Origin: Thelonectria olida
Lineage: Eukaryota; Ascomycota; Sordariomycetes; Hypocreales; Nectriaceae
Assembly (NCBI GenBank): GCA_020736575.1
Contig: JAGPYM010000054.1
Location: 99,095-163,094 of the forward strand
Direction of reading: 5' to 3'
DNA: 64,000 nucleotides
Under the pieces are notes generated by a model, which was not told the DNA's origin, made no database searches, and saw only the letters and a program-made list of their open reading frames with translations. The number at the start of each line of letters is the position of its first letter. The stretch's first letter is position 1. A program made the translations under genes and the position numbers. Below, piece after piece: positions 11,521 through 24,200 of this stretch.

Positions 11521-13450
11521 AAGCCATATTAATCGAGCCGCTAATAGAAATCTAACCGGCCTTTCTATCTTTAAGACTATATTATATTATATAACTACTA
11601 GAAGGTAAAAGTCAAGCCCTTAGGCTATAATAGGAGCCCGACTATAAAGTTAGCATTTTCTAGCTGCATTCTATTATAGCCTATGTCTAGCAGATATATA
11701 ATTAAGAAACTGCCTTATAAATTTCTAGTATTTATATTCTAATTATATTAAAAATAAATTAAAATAAATATAAATTAGTATAATTTAAAAATTATTATAT
11801 TTTAAAACTATTATAATTTAAAAAAATACTTTTAATATATATATTTATTTATGAATAGATTAAATAGAAATTAAACTTTATTAACTTTTAATATAATTTA
11901 CTTATATTTATTTAATTTAAATATATTATTAAATATAATAATTTATAATATTATATAAGTTTAAATAATATAATTATTATATTAATATAAATTTAAAACT
12001 TTATAATTTTTATTATATAAATTAATTATATTATTATATATAAAAAGTGTTTATTTAAAAGGTTATTATATTTTTTTAAGTATTATTATACTATTATAAT
12101 TATATTTTATAAAAGCTAGTTTTTATATAAGCTTAAATATATAAAACAGAATAACTTAAATATACTTTACCTATTAAGGGAATAAAATTCATTATTAAAT
12201 CCGTAAAAATATAAGGATTATAATAATATATTTTTTACCCTATATATCTTATTAATTATATTTTTATCCAGAATATTTCACCTATTTCCAAATTAGAAAG
12301 GCGGCCCCACTAGTACATACCGCCCTTACCTTAATAGGCAATATCCGCCCTAATAAGGCATATAATCCCAAATAGGAAGGCGCATTAGAATGTATAACAA
12401 TCCGACGCGCCTCTTAAGTTTTCCACTTTTAACTAACTATTTAAATAAGAAGGAATGCACTTATATAAGCATTCTAAATACCATTGGATAGAGAAATAAT
12501 AGAGTTTTCATCTGATATATGTATCTTTTACCTAGGGCTAATAGGACCTGATTTATTATATATAAAAGATAAGGGTTTTCCTCCCCTTCTTTAACCTAAT
12601 CTAATTATTAATATCTATAACAAACTTTTAACTAATTAGAACCTTCTCTATATTTTTATAACTGCCTTGATTTGCTAATTTTAAATATTTAATTAGAATT
12701 TAGATATTTTTACTCTCCATTCTTCCATCTGCTCCCAAAGCTTCTAACCTTTATTTTCCACTATAGCTCTAGCCTTTATATATTTAAAAATTAACTTACT
12801 AATACTTTTAATTTTATATTAAATAATTTAGTTTTAACTTATAATATTTTATTTAATAATATAAAGTTATTAGTAAAATTTAATAATTTAAATATTTAAT
12901 TAATTAATTTTATATTTAAGATAAAACTAAATATAATAGTTTTAAAATTAAGCCCTAGCTATTTAATAAAATAGAAAATATAATTTTAATAAAATAATTA
13001 AGCCCTTTTAATTAAAACTTTTTAATAAAGGTTTTAAAAATATTATATTTTTTTATATCTTTTAATACTTACTTTTATATAATAGTTTAGTTAATTTTTT
13101 ATAAATAAAACTAGAGGGTTTTAAGTTTATATTAGTAAAAAGATTAAAATACTAGTAGTTTAAATAATATAGCGGGTTATTATAATTTATAATATATTTA
13201 AAGTAAATAAATATAATTAAGTGTTATTAAAAGCTAAAAAAGTTTAAGTTTTATTTAATATACTAATAAATATATTAAATATTAAAAAAGTACTTTTTTA
13301 AATTATAGTTTTAATTCTCTTAGAAATGCTTATTATAATTAGCTTGTTTTAATATAGTCAGCTTAGGGAGAATTTTAGTCAGGTATTTTTTAATATAATA
13401 AAAGAAGAGAACACCCTTTATCTTTATCTCGAGAGGATGAGTACGAATGT
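11521..13450. other. RIP-degraded AT-rich block with gypsy leader remnants
   Basis: Composition drops abruptly to mostly A and T. Stretches at about 11,880-12,107 and 12,786-13,080 align in the same orientation with 59.15-59.70 kb, the LTR/leader of the gypsy element that starts at 58,951; most differences are transitions towards A/T. From about 13,085 to 13,300 a second fragment of the same leader lies in the opposite orientation (the stretch around ACTAGAGGGTTTTAAG matches the reverse complement of about 59,080-59,300). A solo LTR splits the forward fragment. Nothing codes here. Confidence 0.6.
12108..12780 (+). mobile_element. Solo LTR, 673 bp, with TATTT target duplication
   Basis: The 59.38-kb gypsy leader reads continuously through the site, while here the alignment is interrupted by 673 bases flanked by TATTT (12,103-12,107 and 12,781-12,785). 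The insert starts TATAAAAGCTAG and ends CCTTTATA, as expected for TG...CA ends after C-to-T/G-to-A change. It contains a TATATAAGCATTC stretch near 12,463 that could be the old promoter. A partial, more mutated copy of its first 330 bases lies at 29,309-29,640. Confidence 0.7.
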
Positions 13451-14002
13451 ATAGAAGCGGTAGACTTTATAGAAACTTTAGGTTTCTCAGCTCTATTTAC
13501 TAGTAATAGACTCGCCAAAGCCGTCGGCCATTATCTGTCTTCCCAATTTCTTTGCTCCTCTGTTGGGTTTAAGCTTATTTTAGGCAGCTAACGCTACTTA
13601 AGCGTACCATTTCCAGCAGGGTCCAGAGTCTGGATCGCCGACTCCAGTTCCACAATGAATCGGGCTACGAATCCCAAACTAGATTAGGTTTGGCTGAGAA
13701 AGTTGTGATAAACGAGAGTACAACATGAAATTCATGAAAATGCAAACCGGGCGAGGTCCATTTCCACCATCTGGCAGGGCCAGTATATTGAGAGTGAGGG
13801 TGGGATGTGGGCCCTATAGGATCTTGCCCCTTTTGACCGCCCGGTCTCTGAGGCGGTTATGCATAAAACCATTCAACTAACACTCTTTACTTCGGAACGT
13901 TCTTCGTCTCCACAACTATCTTTTAACCCTACTACCCTTTCGGATACATACCGTTCGGTCTACAGACTATCCATCGTTTTTCAAACCGTCTCCCTGGTCA
14001 GT

Positions 14003-14941
14003 ATGGTCCGAACAAAGACGCGGGCCCGAACTCTCTCGGAGAAATGGCCAAAAGACAAGTACCCAAACGGACCCCCCAACATTGTCTTGCCACCGGCGCT
14101 ACAACGGATAAACAATAACCTCATCTTCAAGGATCACACCGGCAAACCAGCCTTAATGTCATGGTGGAGCGGGGGGTCCAAGCGTTCCTTGCCTCCCCTA
14201 CCCTCCTGGGTCTTCTACATGATCCATCCGAATGTACCACATGACTTTGACGGTTGTGTGTTTCGCGATAGCCTTGAGCAAGCCCACGGTTTAGATTCGA
14301 GCTATGACCGTGAGCATCGGTACGAGTTCTTCTTTCTTCCTGGCGCGACAGCTGAAGAATGCCACGCGCACTACCTCAGGGAGATGGAGGCTCGCGGTAC
14401 CATATGGCGCCAAATCCGCAATGTTAAGAAAGCCGTCAAGGATATGAAGCAGCGTGAAGAGCTGGAGGTCAAGACAGCGCATATGGCTATGTCCACTCCT
14501 GCTCAAGAGTCCACTTCTGTCCGAGAGCCTGCTTCTGATGAAGAGTCCGCCTCTGATCAAGACACCAATGCGGATAATCAACATCCTGGCTTGGTCTGGA
14601 CGAAACGTGATCGGGATATTCAAGATATCTGGTATCGTGGCTGGTTCTTCATGTACCCTGACGCAGAAGTCAAGTTCAAGGGCGCTGCTGGCGAAGTTCA
14701 CGATGTCTACCTAGTTAGATTCGATCCTCTTCATGTGGATCCTGAGGATTGGTCTGAGGAAGACCTTGCTAGATTTAACCCGATGGAACACCCTATTTAC
14801 TCAGAACGGATGGAGGCTGAGGGCCCTGAGACTGAGAGTATGCTTTCGTATTGGATGGGAAGGAGCAGGCATTCACACTGGGTGCAGAAGGCCAATGAAG
14901 CTACGGAAAATGCTGTGAAGCTAGGTTGGGAGTCTTGGTGA
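14003..14941 (+). CDS. Hypothetical fungal protein, 312 aa
   Basis: The ATG at 14,003 (context CAGTATGG) is preferred. A 48-codon in-frame extension to an ATG at 13,859 is pyrimidine-rich and reads like a 5' leader. The 312-residue protein has no signal peptide or membrane segment and no intron. A basic start is followed by Trp/Pro-rich sequence ('SWWSGG', 'LPPLPSW'), a helical charged stretch at residues 125-160, a Ser/Glu/Asp-rich linker at 165-192, and a more globular acidic carboxyl half with several tryptophans ('IWYRGWFFMYPD'). I do not recognise a family; it resembles lineage-restricted hypothetical proteins of ascomycetes. It sits in a 2.4-kb GC island between AT-rich blocks and carries no RIP-type stop, so it is probably functional or young. 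Confidence 0.65.
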   Translation: MVRTKTRARTLSEKWPKDKYPNGPPNIVLPPALQRINNNLIFKDHTGKPALMSWWSGGSKRSLPPLPSWVFYMIHPNVPHDFDGCVFRDSLEQAHGLDSSYDREHRYEFFFLPGATAEECHAHYLREMEARGTIWRQIRNVKKAVKDMKQREELEVKTAHMAMSTPAQESTSVREPASDEESASDQDTNADNQHPGLVWTKRDRDIQDIWYRGWFFMYPDAEVKFKGAAGEVHDVYLVRFDPLHVDPEDWSEEDLARFNPMEHPIYSERMEAEGPETESMLSYWMGRSRHSHWVQKANEATENAVKLGWESW

Positions 14942-15200
14942 TGCAGGAAAATAATGATTTGAATTGTTTGCAATGAGCGAAGGGTATTGAGGAATAAATT
15001 TAGCTCAGTTTGACCCGTGAGAAACTCATATCGAGGTGGCCTGGCTCCAGTGAATAAATGATTGACGTTGGATTATGATATATAAGATGTACCCTAACTG
15101 ACATTGTAAAAATACACATAATACAACCTTTGAACCTCGGCCTCCACATGTGTCTTTTCCGAATACTATTCCATTCTTCATGTCCTACATACTAGGCTAC

Positions 15201-15794
15201 TCAGAATGGTCCTGCTGCACCAAGCTCAGAGTTCCATAACCCTTCGTAGTTACTTGCCTCCCAAGTATCTGGGTTTGAAGGGTTCTGGTTTTTGTGCTTA
15301 ACTAATGCGTGGGGGAACTTGAGCTTTGATTCCGAAATGTAGCCTCCTGTTTTCATAACATTATCCAACCATTTCTTGCCACTCGAGTCACTGCCAAACT
15401 CTGCGTTAAAGTTGGCTTCTGCTGACGTCAGCCAGTTGGCTGCTTTGGCCTCAATGTTGCCCAGCTCGTAATCGATCCAGTAGCAGTAGAGGTCACGCAA
15501 GCCGGCCAGTGGCTGGTTCTTGCTGGCATCTCGATCTGGTATTCTCGGTTGGCCAACGGTCATGGCCTTGGACTCGGTCCACGGGTATTTCAGATCAAAG
15601 TCGTCGAACATGTTCTCAAAGTACTGAGATGTCTCAACGAATTTGGGCCAAATCTCGGGCCGGCGCATGTAGTAAAAGACGCCCGCCACCTAGCACAAGG
15701 TCAGCTTCGTAAGCCTCTCGGACATGGTAAATTTGCTTCAAGGGATTGATAATAAGTACTCACATCGCGATGCTCCCTGCGTGATTCCGTGATC
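15201..15794 (-). pseudogene. Unknown fungal gene, 5'-truncated fragment
   Basis: Exons 15,764-15,794 and 15,201-15,689 are joined by a 74-nt GT-AG intron (15,690-15,763) and read through into a continuous frame ending in TAA. The spliced start reads '...RREHRDVAGVFYYMRRPEIW', and the rest is a hydrophilic, Trp/Tyr-containing sequence ('RDLYCYWIDYELG', 'WLDNVMKTGGYISE') of about 170 residues. Upstream of 15,794 I see an acceptor-like CTAG but no further coding exon before the AT-rich block at about 15,900, so the 5' part appears lost or too decayed to see. I do not recognise the family. It could still be transcribed as a fragment. Confidence 0.5.
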
Positions 15795-16097
15795 CTAGCC
15801 TTGTTTCAGGGTGACGGGTTCTAACCGCGGAAGAAGACTCCCTTTCGTCCATTTATTCTTTTGTCAGCTAGTCCCAATCGCCCAAGCTCGTTATAACTAC
15901 TAAGGCCGAGAACTAACTCCTTCCATATAGTGGACTGGAACTACTCCAGTTGCGCGTACACTTTATTACTATTACTAATTCTAAGTATAACCTTGTCTAT
16001 TTAGGCAGGATTAGGACTATTATATTTAATTAGAAGGTTTTTATTATATAATTATATAAAAAAGCGCTTAAAAGTTTATATTTTATATATATATTTA

Positions 16098-16300
16098 ATT
16101 ATATATTTTAATAGTATATATTTTAATATTTAACATATATTAATTAAATTTTAATAGAAAATTAAAATATATTAATATAATATAAAATAACTATTTATTA
16201 TTTTATAAAATATATAATAATTAGTTATTTTTTAATTATATAAAGTTTAATAAATTTAAAATAAAATAAAAATATTAATTTTAAATATATAATTTTAATT
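16098..16300 (+). repeat. Dispersed AT-rich repeat, pair with 29,757-29,960
   Basis: Both copies begin ATAGTATATATTTTAATATT and stay alignable for about 200 bases in the same orientation; the 29.7-kb copy keeps more G/C (for example ACGCGCTAG where this one is A/T). Transition-only differences again point to RIP. Confidence 0.55.
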
Positions 16301-16797
16301 AAATATAAATAGCTAAATTTAAATAGTTATAATAAAAGTAGCTTAAAAATTAAATAGTAAAAATAAAAAGAAATAAAAAAAAAGAGTTTTTTTTATAATA
16401 AGCTTATTATAAAATATATATAAGCTTATTATTAAACTATTTTAACTTATTTTTAACTTAGTTTATAATTTATATTTTAAAATATATATTTTTAGTTTTG
16501 TAATAATATTTTAATATAATTATTAAATTATATTTATAATAGTACTTTTTATTAGTAATTTATAAAAATAATTTTAATAAAGTTTTTATAAAATAATATA
16601 TATATTAAAAAATATACTATTAAAAACTAAAAGTAAAATTCTTTTTATAAATATAAAATAGAGTTTTATTAAAATTTAACTTTTAAAATAAGTAATATAT
16701 ATATATATATAAAATAATTTTAAATATATATTACTTATTATATTTAAATATTAATATAGATTATTTATTATATTATTATTATTATTATTATTATTAA

Positions 16798-16915
16798 AAA
16801 AGCTAATAATTTAAATATATAATAGAGGTTAATATAAAATAAATCCTAGCCTTATATTTATTATAATAAGCTTTTTAATAGGGCTTATAATTAGTTTTAA
16901 AATAAATTTAATATA
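16798..16915 (-). repeat. R1 repeat, partial copy
   Basis: Starts AAAAGCTAATAATTTAAATA and matches the reverse complement of the right end of the 8.2-kb copy. It stops at TTAGTTTTAAAATAAA, the same internal position as the copy at 28.2 kb. Confidence 0.6.
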
Positions 16916-17261
16916 TTATAACTAGTTTAAAATTATTATTAAAATTAATAAATAAAAGTAAAATTAAATTAAAATTAATAAATAAATTAAAATTAAATTA
17001 AAATTAAATAAATTAATATAAATTATAATTATTTTAAATATAGAAATTTATAAAAAAATTGAGTTATAAATTTAAAACTTATAATACTATTTTAATAATT
17101 TAATAAAAGTAATATAAAATAGTATAAAATAAAAGAATTAAAAAGAAAGGTATTAGTAATAATATAACTAGCTATTAGTTATTAATACTATTATAAACTA
17201 TTTATTTATTTATTTAAATATTTATTTATTTTATAAGTTATATTATTTATTAAAATAGCTT

Positions 17262-17400
17262 AATATTAATATATAATAAAAGTTAATATAAGTAAAACTT
17301 AATTTTATATTTATTATAATAAGCTTTTTTATAAAGTTTATAATTAGTTTTTAAATAAAACCTTTTATTAAATAAACCTTATATAAAAGATTATATTTAA
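17262..17400 (-). repeat. R1 repeat, partial copy
   Basis: Contains TATTTATTATAATAAGCTTT and TTATAATTAGTTTTTAAATA in the order expected of the reverse-orientation family. Heavily A/T-shifted. Confidence 0.5.
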
Positions 17401-18179
17401 GCTTTGAATATAAATATATTACTTTTTTAAATTTTAATATATATAATTTAATATAATTAACTTTTAATTAATTAAATAAATTATAAGTAAAAAAAAATAT
17501 TAAAATAGCAGTTTAATATTTATTAATTATATAAATTCTTTTAATTTTATAATTAATATTTTCTATTATTATATTAAGTTTTTTATATATCTTTCTATTT
17601 AATTACTTTATTTATTTCTATTAGTTTAATTACTTTTAAACTTATTTAATTTATTTTTAAACTTTCTTTTTTATTTAATATTTTAGCCCCCCACTTTTTA
17701 ACTCTTATATTTACTTATTTATTTAATTTACTGTTTAATTTTAAATTCTTTTTTTATAGCCTTTTAAAAACCTATTTAAATTATTACTATTATATATAAT
17801 AGCTTTTAAAGCTATAATTTTAAATTATACTTTTATATTTTTCTAAAAATAATTAGTTATTTTAATTAAGTTTATTATTTTTTACTTAATTTAAAAAGTA
17901 ATTAAATTAGCTAACTTTTCTATTAAAATATATAAAATTATTTATTTATATATTTAGTCTTTTAATTAGAATATAATAGCGTAAAGAATTAAATTAATCT
18001 TTTATATTACTTTTAATAATATATTTATATTAGTTAATATAAAAATATTTAAAAGTTATAATTATTTATAATACTTTTTAAGCTTTTTAATTAAATAAAT
18101 ATATTTAAAAGAAATTATATAATTTAATAAATATTAAGCTATTATATTAATATTATCTTTTTAAATTATAATTTATTTA

Positions 18180-18425
18180 ATTAGTAAAAGTTAGTTATAT
18201 TATATTATATATTATATAATTAGTTAAACTATATAAACTAGAGTTTAAAAGAGTAGTACTTTTATATTAAAAGCTTAAAATAAGGTTTTTTAAATAAAGT
18301 TTATTTAATAAGAATTATTATTTAAAAGCTAATTATAAATCTTATAAAAAACCTTATTATAATAAATATAAGGCTAGGTTTTACTTATATTAACTTTTAT
18401 TATATATTAGTATTAAACTTATTTT
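18180..18425 (+). repeat. R1 repeat copy
   Basis: Same orientation as the 8.2-kb copy: TAGTTAAACTATATAAACTA parallels TAGTTGAGTTGTGCGGACCA, followed by AAATATAAGGCTAGG near 18,375-18,389. Most mismatches are transitions. Confidence 0.6.
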
Positions 18426-18961
18426 AATAAATAATAAATAGTTTTATAGCTTATAAATAGCCCTTTTACTAACTTTTTAAAAATTTATTTTTTCTTTTTT
18501 TAATAACTTTATTTCTACTTATATATTTATTATTTTTTAGCTAGTTTTTAAATATTATTTTATTTAATTTTTAATAACTTATAACTAATTTATAAATAAT
18601 TATAATTTAACTTTTATTTATTTTTAACTTTTCTCTTTTAAGTACTATTAAAATATATATTTTCTATTTTTATTTAAAATTACTATTAACTTCTTTAAGT
18701 TTAATTATATTTTGTATTTTAAAGATACTATTAATTAAAAGCCTAGCTAAACTATTACTATTAAATAAGATTTTATTTTTAAACAGCTTATTACTAATTA
18801 TAATATTTAAGCCTTTTATTTATTTAATTATTAGTTACTATTATATTTAAATTAACTTATTTAATAGTTATTTTAAGTAAGTATAAATATTATAAAATAA
18901 ATAGTAAGTTTTATTATTAAATTAATTTTATAATACTTTTATTATAGCCTTATTAACTTTC

Positions 18962-19262
18962 TTATTATTATTATTAAAAAAGCTAATAATTTAAGCATAT
19001 AATGGAGGTTAATATAAGCTAAACCCTACCTTATATCTATTATAATAAGCTTTTTAATAGGGCTTATAATTAGTTTTAAAGTAAAAGTCCCTATTAAGTA
19101 AACCTTATTTAAAAAACCTTATTTAAGCTTTAATATAGAAGCACCTCTCTATTTAACTCTAGTCCATATAACTTAACTAATAATATAATATATAATAGCT
19201 AAAATATTAACTTTTTATTAATTAAATATAATATAATCCAACTAGATAATAAAAGCTATATA
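18962..19262 (-). repeat. R1 repeat, near full-length mutated copy
   Basis: The reverse complement aligns over about 300 bases with 8175-8480, including TTATCTAGTTGGATT and GAGAGGTGCTT, both conserved exactly. CG-containing stretches of the 8.2-kb copy are TA here. Confidence 0.75.
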
Positions 19263-19701
19263 GCTAATTATTATATATTAAAATATATAGATTTCCTTAA
19301 GTATATTAAGCAAATAAGAGACTTTAATAGGCATTTAAAAGAGTTATAACTCCTAGGCATCCTTATACTATTAATATAAATATACTATTAAATATTAATT
19401 AAAAAATTAACCTAGTTATTTTAAGCTATAAGATTTTAATTAAAAGACCTAATATATATTAATACTATTATAACTTCTTTAAATAAAAAGTTAAAAACCT
19501 TATATAACTTTTTAAAAGGGAAAGAAAAAACTATTTTAATAATAATAATAAGCAATTTATTAAAATAATTTAATTAAATGCTTATAAGCTATAGCTCTAG
19601 GAGCTGCTATATGCAGTAGTAACAATCCGAATAGTTACTTAAAAGGGAAGGAAAATTTAAAAATAAAAAGTGGGTCAAATGGATGCAAGGGTTAAAAAAG
19701 T

Positions 19702-19720
19702 GGGGGGGGGGGGGGGGGGG
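19702..19720 (+). repeat. G19 homopolymer in AT-rich DNA
   Basis: Nineteen consecutive G residues, flanked by AAAAAAGT and CTAAAAGG. The related repeat in reverse orientation at 17,687-17,692 has only six C residues in the same flanks, so the run is an expanded homopolymer inside a repeat family. Confidence 0.9.
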
Positions 19721-20591
19721 CTAAAAGGTTAAATAAAAAAGGAAAGTTTAAAAAAAACTAACCTTTTTATAACTCTCTTATAAATATATTTTATATTTTA
19801 AGCTTTTATTATTTTTAAATATAATTTTATATATAAGTTTACTAATAAATATAAAAAAAATAAAATAAATAACTTTTATTTTACTATTTATTTATTATTA
19901 ACCTATTAAAAAAATATTAAAACTATTATTATTATAAGCTATTATATTTTTTAAAAGCTTAAATATAATAATAAGTTTAAATATACTTATATTACTATTT
20001 ATACTTTTATTATTATTAAATAGTATAAAACTTATAATATTACTAAGGCCTAGTAGTTTATTACTATTAATACTATTTATATTTTAATTAATATTAATAA
20101 CCTTTTTAATTATTTTATTATAAAAATACTTTTAAGTATTATATATACTAGTAGTTTAATTATTTAATTATTATTTCTTACTTTTCCTACTTATATTAAA
20201 TTAATTAAAATATATAAATACTTATAAAAACTTAAAAGAAATATATTTAAAAATAAGTTAAAAGCTAAATAATAGCTTAAGTACTTTAGTATAATATTTT
20301 TACTATTAATTTATATTAATAAAAGTTAAAAGTTATTATTAACTTACTTTAATATAAGGTTTTATAATATATTTTTAAAAGAATTAATATAAAAATATAA
20401 AAATATTACTTTTAATATATTTAATTAAATTATATATTTACTAATAATATATATTATTATATATATATAATATAGTTAGTTTAACTTTTTTAAGAGCCTT
20501 ATAAAATACATATTTATAAAATTAAATTATATTTTTTATTTTATTTTAAATATTTTTATATATAATTATTATTTATTTACTATTACTAGTA

Positions 20592-20725
20592 TTTAAAAAA
20601 GCTAATAATTTAAATATTAAATAAAAGTTAATATAAGTTAAATTTTAATTTTATATTTATTATAATAAGCTTTTAATAGAGCTTATAATTAGTTTTAAAA
20701 TAAAAGTTTTTATTAAATAAAATTT
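20592..20725 (-). repeat. R1 repeat, partial copy
   Basis: Begins TTAAAAAAGCTAATAATTTA and continues with the family's TATTTATTATAATAAGCTTT block; ends in a further mutated ATTTTATTTAAATTAG stretch. Confidence 0.55.
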
Positions 20726-21242
20726 TATTTAAATTAGCTAAAGTTTAAAAAGTTAAAAAAGATTTTATTTATAATTAGTAAAAATAAATATTAAATCTTA
20801 TAATTATAATACTATTATTAATAGTATAATATAGCTTTATATAAAATAGAAAACTATTAAAACTTTTAATATTATAAGATTTAAATAGGTAATAATATAC
20901 CTTTTATTTAAAGCTTTTTAGTTAGCTTTACATTCTTACTTATAACTTAAATGCAAGCTTATTATAATTAAAAGGATAATAAAACTTTAAATAAAAAAAG
21001 GAGAGAAAGAGAAAGAAGTTTAATACTCCTCAGGGGATTTTTTCCCTAATAATAGCAGTTGTGCTATAAAAAAAAAGAATAGTTAGCTAAGGGTTATAAA
21101 TAATAAATAGATAAAATAGATAGAACTAAGCAGCGTGCACGGTTTGAAAGTGTGTAATTTAATAAAAATCCAGGATTGAACGCACGGACGGAAAGTGTGT
21201 ATTTTAGTAAATTTCAAGCTGCCCTTTGTTTAGTAGGGCAAC

Positions 21243-24200
21243 TCATGATATACTGTCGTCCGGCTGCTTATAAGTCCTAGCCAGATCCCTTTTGCCGGTC
21301 ATCCTCCTCAAGCCTCCTTTAACACCAGAAGTCCCACTTCCCGCAGCAGTGAAATTTGACGGCTGCCTTAGAAGAGAGGAGATGGAAGGGCGTGCGTCTG
21401 GCGTAGATGGGGACGAGGTATACGATACATCTGCTTTCATATTGCGATGTCTGTGTATGGTTGCATGGGTTGAACTTGGTTGAATTCTTGGTGCTTCGCC
21501 AAACCTTGGGATATCGTCAAACGCTCTTTCTTTTCCGTTGTCCACAGGGAGACCCAGGTCCGTCCTTGTTCGTATATCTTTACTTCCTCGACCTTTGTCT
21601 TCTTCTGTCATAGAACTAACGCTGGGAGATCTCCAAGAATTTTCTGTACTGACTCGGGATGAAGCTTGTAGTGAACTTGTCGCAGAAGCAATTGCGTATT
21701 TGCTTCCGTCGCGAGAGCTCGGGCTAGGTGTTCTTTGGTCTCGACCTGCACCCTCTGGGGTTAGGAACGAGCCCTGCGGTCCATTTGCTGTGGTAGGTAG
21801 GATTGCCTTTTGCGAGTGGTGGCGATGCATGCCTAGAAGCACACCTCCACGGCTCCTTACCACCCCGGCGTCTGGTTCAGGCTTCTTCTTTGCCCAGGGA
21901 AACTTCGACTGCTTCGAGTGTTCCCTAAAGGTCTGGATGCGTGCAGGGCTAGCCTGCCCGGGGACACAAGCACATGGGACGAAGCAGCTGGCAGGCCTAT
22001 CCCAGATGAACTTCTGGATGACGCGCCTCGTCCCTGGCTCTGTGCCGTCCCAGTCGGGTTCATCAATGTGGAGGTACTTGAGATCCGCCATTGACACAGC
22101 GAGCATGTCACAACCCGTGGGCGGGGAGTTGTTCCAATAACATCGACCGCAAGAGTCCAGCTCAGTAACCACGGGGCAGAGAAGATCGCCGAATCCGTCA
22201 CCGAAAAGGGTGATGGCGTGTAGGGCGCGCGTGAATCCCACCCAGCCGGGCCCTTCGCCCTGGAGAAAGACGCCCTTCGGCTCGAACGGATCAGAGCGGC
22301 GGGCGACGTCTATGAAGTCGAAGCCCTCGAGGTGATTCCATGGTGATCGTGAAATGTGGAAGCCAATCCCTTCGTCATCTTTCATGTCCGCCTGGTGGTC
22401 GATCATCTGCTCCAGTATGCCCAGGAGCTCGCTGACTCTATCCCTAAAGCGATACTTATTGTCCCCTCCATTTTGATTCGGAGTACCACCCTTGGCGCGT
22501 AGTTCCAGTTTGAGATTATCTTCGTCAGTCAAGACCTCCATCGAGGCAGCTCTGCCCGTATATCTTTCCTGTGGTTCGCGCAGCGTATCAAAGACTGATG
22601 AGTATTTCTGGTTCGGGTAAAGCTGGCTGTCGGCCCTCAGAGATGCACGGACGAGGTGCAGCAGCGCGCTTGGCCCATCCACGAGCCAGGCGCGCCGGTC
22701 AGACGTGTCGTGCAGGATGACGTGCTTCGTGGCCAGCCACTCCATCCGACCAATGAGGTCGCCGTTGTCATGAGCGAACTTGAGAGCGGGTATCCTCTTG
22801 CCGCGGGCAAAAGTGACGCTGGGCGTGATGTATTTCCCACCTGAGATCTGGAACTTCTCGAGGACCCATCCTTGCCGTGGAGGATCGAGGTTCGAGGTCC
22901 GGATGGTGTACTTTGCGCGTGTCGTTCCTGAAGATCGTTATTTATCAGTGGCTGGGAAGACGTTCTTCTTCTTACTTACCAGTGACATTTTCGACACTCG
23001 AGCACCATCCGATAATATTTTGTGCTGTTTCTAGATCCTTGTATCGGAGTCTGTCAACGCCGTCGCGGAAACCGTTACCGACCCTCGGATCTGCATAAGA
23101 TATGCGGGATCCGTCATCGTTTTCTAGGAGGTGCCATGAGATGGTGCCATCTTCGAAGTCGACCTTTGTGGGGTACAGCATGGTCGAGAAGCTCTTGATC
23201 AGCAGCCGCGCTTTGAAGGGGACCGCCCTTTTTTCACCGATGATATCGGCCGCGATATCAAGAGGTATCTCGAGGCCGGGAGTGGCGCTGGGCCTCGATG
23301 GAATCGGAAAACCGCGCGCGATGGTCATGTTGTTGAATAGCTTTTTCCAGCATTGATTGCTATCGGGTTTCCCCGTGTCGGCGAGAACAAGCGGTGACTG
23401 TAAGAAGTTTATGAGGAAGTAAGGCTCCGAAGGCCCCCTTTGTATGTCATGTAGCTCGTGCCCCGCTTCATAGGGAACATGAAAGACCGTAGACAGTCTA
23501 GGCTCGCAAACACAGTGTCTGGATTGACAGGATGGTTGCAAAGCAGATCCAAGCCAGGCCAGCTGCTCAGCCACTTCGGCTATCTCAAAATATGTGCCCT
23601 TGGTGTCTAGGCGTAGGCAGCCTTTCTCTAAGCGCGCCATGAGCCAAGAACCCCCTTTCAGATCAACTAACAGGTCATTAGTAAGATCAATCGACTTAGC
23701 TTCGAAGAGGGACTGCTTTACCTCTATGGCGCTTGTGTGGCTCCGTGACTAAGCGTTGAATAAGCGCCAGAAATTTGGAGGCGGCAAAGGGCCACGCCTG
23801 CATCATGTAGTCGTGACAGGGCAACGCTTGAAGGATGTCTCCCTCGCCGGTGACGGTGATGACCCCCGAAATGAGCTCTCGCGGCTCCCCCTCTGAGAAC
23901 TCCTGGTTGAGAAATTCCACAGGATCCCATTGCAGGTCAAAATGAGCCACGCATGTCTGGGGGTCACAGTGTCGACTGATTTTCTGTCTTGGTACATGTA
24001 TGGTATTGCCGTCTGAGTCTCTTTGGGGTTCATACCTTAGCGTTTCGAGAACTGTCTGACGAATGGCGCGCATGTTCGAGGGAACGATTCCGCGTAGAGC
24101 AAGATCCCGGTTCAGAGTTGAGACCAGCCAGGCAGACGCCTCGGCATCCTTCAAGATCTGCCGATAGGCATCATACGGGTCAATTGGTACAGAAGGGGCC

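Larger units (their letters stand above)
15900..21125. other. AT-rich RIPed repeat block
   Basis: About 5.2 kb almost purely A/T with stops in all frames. It holds R1 copies (listed separately), a fragment at 16,098-16,300 matching 29,757-29,960, a TTA microsatellite near 16,772-16,796, a paired repeat with a G/C homopolymer (17,650-17,770 reverse, 19,640-19,760 forward), and many unidentified remnants. No gene is supportable. Confidence 0.7.

Noticed and set aside
13859..14002. 48-codon N-terminal extension of the 14,003 gene
   Set aside because: Pyrimidine-rich, Ser/Thr-biased and leader-like; the ATG at 14,003 has better context and begins a more natural basic N-terminus.
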